From NCBI GenBank assembly GCA_017165825.1, contig CM029376.1, forward strand, positions 22,044,558-22,108,557: a DNA stretch of 64,000 bases, written 5' to 3'. A model generated the notes under the pieces. That model was given only the letters and a program-made list of their open reading frames with translations. It made no database searches and was not told where the DNA came from. The DNA is from Hepsetus odoe (lineage: Eukaryota; Chordata; Actinopteri; Characiformes; Hepsetidae). Below, piece after piece: positions 59,501-64,000 of the stretch (within the stretch, counting starts at the first letter, position 1; every line of letters starts with the position of its first letter). Position numbers and translations under genes: made by a program.

Positions 59501-62492
59501 ACTACGGAAAATAGGAGGACCTGGAGGAAACCCACACACAACCAGCAGCACTGTGTAGCACTGTGTAATGAATGGTTTGGCAGCACTGTTTCTTTACACT
59601 TGTGTATGGAATGATGCAGCTATATGCAAAAGTTTGAATGACCACAGATGTTTTGTTAATTTCCTAACGGAAACATTTCTGCACCGTTTCTCTTTATTTG
59701 AAATACGTATGATACATTTGTAATTCATTTAAGATATTCTACATGACCATCTTTCTTTTTATCCTGACCATAATTCATAAGCTCTAACCGAACCTTCTGA
59801 TCGTAGAACCTAGTTCCAGTCAAAGTTCCAGTAGTGTCTAGAACACACCACACTGTGTTCTCGATACTGAGAGCTGTAGCTTTCCCCTGGCACACCTTTA
59901 ATTTGTTGGCAGTGAGTAATGTCTACAAAAACTCAGTGTTCTCCCACCATCTGCAAATCTTCACCCCTGAACCTTGGAGAAGTATTTACCTCTTCAATTA
60001 TCCTCCTGTCTGTGGAGCTGAAATTAAAATGAGCTCTTTTCTGGGAAGGTTCAGTGCAAAACCAGTTTTTTAGCCATGGTCTGATTTGTTAAAGCTGAAA
60101 ATGATCATATGTCATAGTGTATTCTCGAATCATCCTAATGGTGATGCATGACTCTGTGAATTTGGCCTCTGTTTCAGTGAAGCCCCGGTGAGGTCAGTGA
60201 TGACCGCTGAGGTGTTTGTCATCACTTTAAATGTAACGAAAGATAAATGGGGAAATATTTCTATTTATGGGGATTCAAAGGTGTGCCAAGAAACATAAAG
60301 AATGATTTTGTTAAAAATGTGAGTTGTTTCTTACACTAAACATTCTTCAGTTAGAGCTTAGATTCATTTTTTGTGAGCTTTTTATCTTATGACCCTTAAT
60401 TTGACTTATTTTCCATCCAAAAACATGACATTTGAAAGACAAACTTTTGCACATGACTATATGTAAAGTGTTTATATGTTGATAATTCCATTTTTACTGG
60501 ACATTCAAATTCTTTTTGGTCTTTTTATAAGGTGTTTGCAGTCAAGAGTAAATCCTTTGCAAACGGTAAGTTTAAATTCAGCCATTTATATTATTGTAGC
60601 CCTTAAAGCCAGGTAATTACATACCATGGCAGGTCAGGAAATCAGTGCTTCTCAAAGTATTCTAACCAATATGTCAGACCATGTCCTGTGGGACACCATT
60701 TATGCACATATAAGTGTTTCATTCTGCGGTAACACATCCATAATGGTGAGCTATAAGCCATAAGCACTATGAGCTACACGTCCTGGCTCATCAGTGATGG
60801 GAGAAACAGCATTTTAGGGTTAATGTGCTTTAGATAGGTTAAGAATTAAGTTCAGCCATGTCTGAGAGCAATACAAATGTGCACATCAATGTATTAACAT
60901 GTATTAACACAATTATTACTAGAGAATCCGTGATCTGAAATACAGTTTTGTAGCTTTTCGGTGGTGATGTGTTTTATTCATGAGAAAATGCGGAACATGC
61001 AAAAGTTTGAATTTTTTATTTCTTAAGTGAAAAGAGTAAACAGGGAATGCACTGCTGCACTGCTGCATTATTTTCTGCATTAATTCTATTAAACGTAAAA
61101 CATAAAAAGTGACCTGGTAATCATTTTTAATACACAGGTCAAAGTAAATAAAAAGAAATTGTGCATGATATTTTGCACACAACAGAAGCTGAAGAGATGA
61201 AAATGAGCAGATGCAGTCACCCTGGCAGTGCTCACTAGAGGGAGACAGCCCCAGTTGTGCTGGAGGGCTTTTGACAGACAGCAGAGTGACAGCACACACA
61301 CTCCAGCCTGCCTGGACCTTCGTAAATCTCTGGGTTTAAATGCCACATTGCTCTATATTTACTGGCGTGACCTTGTTGCGCAGGCTAGAGAGCGCAGCAG
61401 GCATATCTCCACTGCTCATTCTTCAGCCTGTCCCAGCTGCACTGCTGTGGCCCATGATGCCTTGCATTCCCCATTGCAGCTGTCCTACAGTTGCATTCCA
61501 GCAACGTAAGACGCCGGACTGTCAGAGACCGACAGTGTTTAAGGCCGAAGTTCAGCCAAGCTGACGGTTTTCCTCTTTAGCTCAGATCTGGTCCTTCAGC
61601 TTCAAAATGTTCACCTGTTTAGTATTATGTTGGGGTTTGGTATTTTAAAGGCACTAAAGAAATGGCACTGTCGCATCTGCAGGCCACATGGGGCAGCGGT
61701 GGCCTTGTGGTTAGGGACTACACCCCCAGATTGGAAGGTCTTGGGTTTGGATTCCGGACCAGTAGTTTGTCCTCAGATATGCTTGAGCAAGGTACCCTCC
61801 CCATCACTGCTCCCCGGGGGCTTTAAATAGCTGTCCCAGTTGCATGGTGTGTATGGGCGAAAAGCAGACGTTAAATTTTGTTTGGTTCACTCTGTGCTGT
61901 GCTGTGTTTCACAATGACAAAAGAGTCACCTTCAGGTTAAATAGAGATGTCAATTAGAGAAGCCTGCAGAGAAACCTGCAGGTTCAGGCATGCATGATGT
62001 TGTATGATGCTACCTGGGGGGCTATTAGCTCCCATTACTTGATGCTCACATTGCCTTGTAGCTTCAGTGCCAAATCTCAGACACCATATCTTGGCAAATC
62101 AAGTTGCAATCTGATGTTTAGCTGAACCTTTGCTTCAACAGGGAGGTTAAACTGCACTTCTCATTATATTAAAGACCGAAACTAACCTGTCCACCTAACC
62201 TACACTTGGGGCCTCTGGTGCTAAAATTCTCATCTGGGACAGCCTTAGAGCTGAAATAGCTGCAAAGAATGATGTTTGCTTATGTAAAAGGCATCTGTCC
62301 ATCATACCAGTCGCTATGTGAGACCTCCGTCTACATCTCATGGTGTAGATGGGGGTCAGGGTCAAAGAAAACATGTTAACATGCTTTAAGAGTTTCCAGT
62401 GAACAAGTGGAGTGAGGCAGATGATTTCCTCCATTTATGTGTATGGACCAGAAGTGATGTTTCTCTTTTCTCCTGCAGGAATGAGGAAATGA
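30985..62492 (+). CDS. cald1: Caldesmon, about 807 aa, non-coding exon 1 plus 16 coding exons
   Basis: Actin-, tropomyosin- and calmodulin-binding regulator of smooth muscle and the cytoskeleton. A non-coding exon about 30985-31052. Coding exons: 43237-43310 (exon starts 43203), 50535-50672, 52445-52922, 53049-53093, 53191-53835, 54626-54667, 54818-54888, 54999-55257, 55395-55532, 56334-56377, 56465-56540, 56666-56809, 57013-57165, 58978-59046, 60532-60565, 62479-62492. The sum is 2424 bases. The N-terminus FERRRELRRQKREEM, the myosin/tropomyosin region EEAARERRRRARQERLR and LLERLAKREERRQRRM, the charged middle (residues about 230-490), ESEEFEKMKQKQQ, VELEELKKKREERRK, EIERRRAEAAEK and the C-terminal actin/calmodulin segments RLEQYTSA, GVRNIKSMWEKGN and GMWETKS all match caldesmon. 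The end is short (SFANGMRK). A large minisatellite starts right at the donor of coding exon 2. Confidence 0.93.
31900..32105 (-). mobile_element. tRNA-derived SINE (family B), minus strand
   Basis: On the minus strand: 'gttgtctagtggtaggatac', 'caagaggtccaggttcgaat' (B box), 'gggtccctgagcaagaccc', and a tail of the form CTCTGGATAAGAGCGTCTGC followed by 'taaatgccgaaaatgtaaat'. This tail is widespread in fish SINEs. Near full length. Confidence 0.8.
32583..32830. repeat. Repeat paired with 30281-30605, in cald1 intron 1
   Basis: Shares ACCAGGATTAA, TGGGTTTACTAAAACAG and 'ggccttcattttccaccact' with the upstream copy. An internal 'ggtttactaaaacagtgg' motif is repeated three times here. Confidence 0.5.
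36398..38106 (-). pseudogene. Tc1/mariner-superfamily transposon relic, transposase on minus strand
   Basis: Terminal inverted repeats CACTGTGTGCRCA... lie at 36398 and 38106, with TA on both flanks (36396-36397 and 38107-38108). Minus-strand fragments resemble a DD34E transposase: IMIFLQDDAPSHA near 36985-37020 and a PPSSPELNP segment near 36890-36925. The frame is broken, a SINE splits it (37246-37500), and about 130 bases are inserted in the left inverted repeat between two GTGTGCACA copies (about 36402 and 36541). Confidence 0.85.
37246..37500 (+). mobile_element. tRNA-derived SINE (family A) inside the Tc1 relic
   Basis: It has the head 'agacagtggtggcctaatgg', B-box-like GGGTTCAAATCCC, body 'catccccatcactgctcccc', and the tail ACAATGACAAGAATGATCAC ending CTTTCACTTCA. 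Full length. Confidence 0.88.
39690..39893 (+). mobile_element. tRNA-derived SINE (family A), head truncated
   Basis: It starts in the B box (GGTTCGAATTCC), continues with 'accgtccccatcactgctcc', and ends GACAAGAATAGTCACTTTCA. 5' truncation is typical of LINE-driven retroposition. Confidence 0.82.
40021..40290. repeat. Two copies of a 'ggttct ... agaacc' type short element
   Basis: 'ccttttaaaagggttcttca ... ggttctacagggaaccaaaa' (40021-40110) and a second degraded version (40200-40310) share 'attggttt', 'cttcwccctgt' and 'gtggttcttgt'. Probably tandem or double insertion of a short non-autonomous element. Confidence 0.45.
42360..42560 (+). mobile_element. tRNA-derived SINE (family A)
   Basis: 'gtcaacagtggcttggtggt', B-box-like GGGTTCAAATCCC, 'ccccatctctgctccctggg' and 'taaaagcagaggttgaattt'. 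The 3' end is cut after the GTGTGCTGTGC segment. Confidence 0.82.
43320..43342. repeat. CA microsatellite just past cald1 coding exon 1
   Basis: (CA)n of about 22 bases, starting 10 bases into the intron. Confidence 0.9.
43762..43805. repeat. TG microsatellite
   Basis: Uninterrupted (TG)n of about 44 bases. Confidence 0.95.
43966..44510. repeat. CT microsatellite with assembly gap
   Basis: TC/CTCTCC runs on both sides of a block of unknown bases at 44092-44438 (347 N). The true length is unknown. Confidence 0.95.
44937..45170 (+). mobile_element. tRNA-derived SINE (family A)
   Basis: It has the head GGGGCAGCGGTGGCCTAGTG, a damaged B box ('aactcgaacc'), the usual body, and the tail GACAAATAGTCACTTTCACT. 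Full length. Confidence 0.88.
46994..47198 (+). mobile_element. Hybrid SINE: family B head, family A tail
   Basis: The first 75 bases ('ggggtggtcttggtctaatg', 'gatcaagaggtcgcaggttt', 'gaatcagacc') match family B as seen at 1926 and 31900-32105. After 'gtacccatcactgctcccct' the copy is family A to its end AATAGTCACTTTCACTT. The switch lies close to the point where both families have a short shared stretch. Confidence 0.75.
47336..47557 (-). mobile_element. tRNA-derived SINE (family A), minus strand
   Basis: On the minus strand it has the head GGCAGCGGTGGCCTAGCGGT, the B box GGGGGTTCAAACCCC, and a body to 'cctctgcattt'-type sequence. Its head subtype (GTTAGCCCCATGATCGGAGG) matches the copies at 25292 and 55569. 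Confidence 0.85.
49820..49990 (+). pseudogene. Fragment of a Tc1-like transposase gene
   Basis: 'gacctgagtgactttgaaaa', 'ggcacattgtgactgctaca' and 'cgactgggtt' match the DNA-binding start of a common fish Tc1-type transposase (pattern L-S-D-F-x-K-x-x-I-V-x-A-R-x-L-G). The text then jumps to 'gtgaatcggcggatgg ... gagtgcccaaggcccactga', so the middle is deleted. Confidence 0.6.
50651..51870 (+). repeat. Minisatellite built from the end of a cald1 exon and its splice donor
   Basis: About 39 units of 26-35 bp with the consensus AACTCAACAGCACTGACAGATACTATCTTATAG. Unit 1 is the last 22 bases of cald1 coding exon 2 (AACTCAACAACACTGACAG) plus its GTACTG donor. Most later units read ACAG|AT, so the donor GT is lost. 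A block at 50861-50935 keeps ACAG|GTACAG (donor-like GT at 50867, 50900, 50931). Degenerate traces continue to about 52240. Direct read-through from the exon meets a stop near 50710. Confidence 0.93.
50673..52444 (+). other. cald1 intron after coding exon 2
   Basis: Occupied almost wholly by the minisatellite and its decayed right edge. About 51870-52440 shows only weak traces (words such as 'cagtgctaacagat') and no exon. Confidence 0.7.
53542..53715 (+). repeat. cald1: 87-bp tandem duplication inside cald1 exon (2 x 29 aa)
   Basis: Units 53542-53628 and 53629-53715 both encode REVEVKVELPKKEAVERPP followed by an E/A-K-rich decapeptide. Only a handful of bases differ. They lie in the Lys/Glu-rich middle of caldesmon, the part that in other vertebrates also varies in length. 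Confidence 0.92.
54302..54556 (+). mobile_element. tRNA-derived SINE (family A) in cald1 intron
   Basis: It has the head TGGGGCAGTGTTGGCCTGGT, the B box GGGTTCGATTCCC, the body 'catccccatcactgctcccg', and the tail GGACAATTTGTCACTTTCAC. Full length. Confidence 0.88.
55569..55803 (+). mobile_element. tRNA-derived SINE (family A subtype) with ATT tail
   Basis: This is the best preserved head in the window: GGGCAGCGGTGGCCTAGTGG and a perfect B-box stem GGGGTTCGAACCCC. The body is family A up to 'gtgaaatgcagagagcgaat', then 'tgtgggattataaataaagg' and (ATT)n. It starts 36 bases after a cald1 splice donor (55532). Confidence 0.9.
57166..58977 (+). other. cald1 intron after coding exon 13
   Basis: No exon recognised. 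An (AAATG)n pentamer repeat lies at about 58287-58322. The rest is AT-rich sequence without a recognisable element. Confidence 0.6.
59320..59560 (-). mobile_element. Dispersed fish repeat with (ATCC)n end
   Basis: (ATCC)n at 59322-59352, then 'cattgcagggcagacacaaa', 'acacacacagtcacaccc' and 'ggaggaaacccacacac'. This is the same repeat type as at 23865-24085 and is probably a LINE-derived tail read backwards. Confidence 0.5.
60566..62478 (+). other. Last cald1 intron
   Basis: It contains one SINE (61690-61935). Open frames near 61228-61564 and 60919-61346 show no family features. Confidence 0.55.
61690..61935 (+). mobile_element. tRNA-derived SINE (family A)
   Basis: It has the head GGGGCAGCGGTGGCCTTGTG, a weakened B box (GGGTTTGGATTCC), body 'ccccatcactgctccccggg', and the tail CACAATGACAAAAGAGTCAC. 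Full length. Confidence 0.87.
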
Positions 62493-63504
62493 ACAGCGCT
62501 TAACGACTCCTTAAGAAGACAGGACACAACCGCTGCCTATGATGTGTATGTTTTATTCATATGACACAGTTAGATATCAAAAGAAATCTGAAATCCAGGA
62601 ATCACATGATGTGATCACAAGTGCGCTTAATAACATTATAAAAAATTTTCTTTTTTCTTCTTGAACTAGCCAATAATCAAGCTGACTCCCAGACTACATT
62701 CAGTCCTGGTTTTTGAAGTAGAATTTATTCCCCTGGACAAAGTTTCTTTGGTTAAAAAAAGAAATGTAGGAATGTAGCTTCTTGTGTATTTTTGGCACAT
62801 CTGGATGTTCCAGTTGTAACCACCAGTCTGTAAAGCGCTAGATACTTTGCTTTAATATGTTAATCTCTCATGATAGTTGGAGTGATCTTGGGCACTCATT
62901 TGCTATTTTGACCTCAGCAAGCAATGCATGTTAGAACACAGCTTAGCTGCCCTTTTACATTCACTACCTTAAAAACAGCAGCAGTGGAACCCACTTTAAT
63001 GGTCATATTCATTATCAATTCTCTTCTTATCAGCTGACCTATTAACCTCCGTACTTTCCAAAACCATGCAAATGAAACAGAGTTCCACTAGCAAGCTCAC
63101 AAGCTAAAAGAAAAGCATTATTTTGCAAGACCTCAGAATTTTCACAAGCGATGTTGAACTGGTTTTACAGAGGAATCAAACCAAAAAAGAGAAACCAGTA
63201 CGTGTGAACCATCTTGAGTGTACCAACTGTATTATTCTCCAGTCTGTTGCAATTAAAGTGGATGCAAAAGCTCCCAGTCTGCGCTCTCCTCTCTTTTTTA
63301 TGTCCATTTCACATGTCCTGTTGAAGCTTTTCATTTCGAACACTTTCCGTACTTCAGTGCAGGCCAGTCCCAACATATAGGATTTCAAAGGGGACGGTCA
63401 AGGTCAACCAAGGACAAAGAGAATGTGAGGTTTTTGAATTTCACACGTTTAGACGTTTCCTGCAGTCTAACAATAGACTGAGGCCTTCAGCACACACCAA
63501 TAAA
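62493..63504 (+). other. cald1: Probable cald1 3'UTR, ending near an AATAAA
   Basis: After the TGA at 62490-62492 there is about 1 kb with no gene. AATAAA at 63499-63504 is a plausible polyadenylation signal. Other open frames here are short and featureless. Confidence 0.45.
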
Positions 63505-63865
63505 AAGGCTTCATGGTCATGTGGTGTGTGCATGGACTTGGTGACCATACCCACCTGTCTGGATAAAGGAGCCCGTGCTCCTGAGAAGAAGTACTCGTCC
63601 TCTGGGAAGCGGGTAAGAGGAATTCCACACCACATCTGTAGCACTTTTACTAAATTTACTGTTCAAAATGAAAAAATGTGCAAACCATAACTCTGATGAA
63701 TTGAACAATTGAATGAAATATGCTTTGAATGTAACTTTATTACATTCATCTTATTTCAGCCCATATTGTCATGCCATAGTAACTGACTGTTGTGACTGTC
63801 TCGACGGTGGTGTAGGTTTATGTGTCTGATGTTTAAAGTGATTTGTGTGCTGTGCTGTGTTCTAG

Positions 63866-63922
63866 GGAACAATTAAACGTAGACATGATTGACACTGAAG
63901 AGTTTATGGACGAGGATGTTCA
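63866..63922 (+). CDS. First coding exon of a downstream gene, runs off the window
   Basis: An acceptor TTCTAG at 63860-63865 precedes a 57-base exon with ATG at 63885 encoding MIDTEEFMDEDVQ, then a strong donor GTGAGT (63923). The acidic start cannot be assigned by sequence. In human the gene after CALD1 is AGBL3 (a tubulin deglutamylase), whose N-terminus is also acidic, so that is the first candidate. The call rests on position only. Confidence 0.4.
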
Positions 63923-64000
63923 GTGAGTAGTTTTCTGTTTCTGAGATTTTTGGTTATAATTTTGTCTATTAAAAAAAACAGATTACTTGTTTTATCACCT

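Overview
The window is vertebrate nuclear DNA, almost certainly from a ray-finned (teleost) fish. Genes are split into many small exons with GT/AG introns. The recognisable genes are vertebrate ones: an IL-17 receptor A, three slow-type troponin I genes, bisphosphoglycerate mutase and caldesmon. Dispersed tRNA-derived SINEs, Tc1/mariner relics and an RTE-type LINE are the kind common in fish genomes. The exact species cannot be read from the sequence. There is one assembly gap (44092-44438) inside a CT microsatellite.

Layout. 1-523 is an AT-rich minisatellite. 524-1337 is a perfect inverted repeat of 814 bp with a TA-dinucleotide core. 2507-6559 (minus) is a complete 11-exon il17ra-like gene coding for about 637 aa. 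8120-19735 (plus) holds three tandem slow-type troponin I genes of 179, 180 and 180 aa. They share the same exon plan, including a 4-base microexon, and the same MEF2-box plus TATA promoter layout. About 21850-26887 (plus) is bpgm (258 aa), whose second intron carries a broken RTE LINE with a SINE inside it. About 30985 to 63500 (plus) is caldesmon (cald1): a non-coding first exon, a 12 kb intron 1, and 16 coding exons from 43237 to 62492 giving about 807 aa. At 63866-63922 a short exon with an ATG opens a further gene that runs off the window. bpgm followed by cald1 is the same order as on human 7q33.

The troponin I and caldesmon genes are thin-filament regulators of muscle. bpgm is a metabolic enzyme and il17ra an immune receptor; I see no sign that these neighbours form a functional unit. 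Exon boundaries were set by hand from splice signals, reading-frame continuity and remembered family sequence. For every gene the summed exon lengths are a multiple of three.

Most notable: (1) a minisatellite of about 39 units inside cald1 whose unit copies the end of coding exon 2 together with its 5' splice site; (2) the perfect palindrome at 524-1337; (3) the first troponin I copy, which is open and normally spliced but has lost most of the inhibitory and switch-peptide signature; (4) the shared 4-base microexon and promoter grammar of the troponin cluster; (5) SINE copies with exchanged heads and tails.
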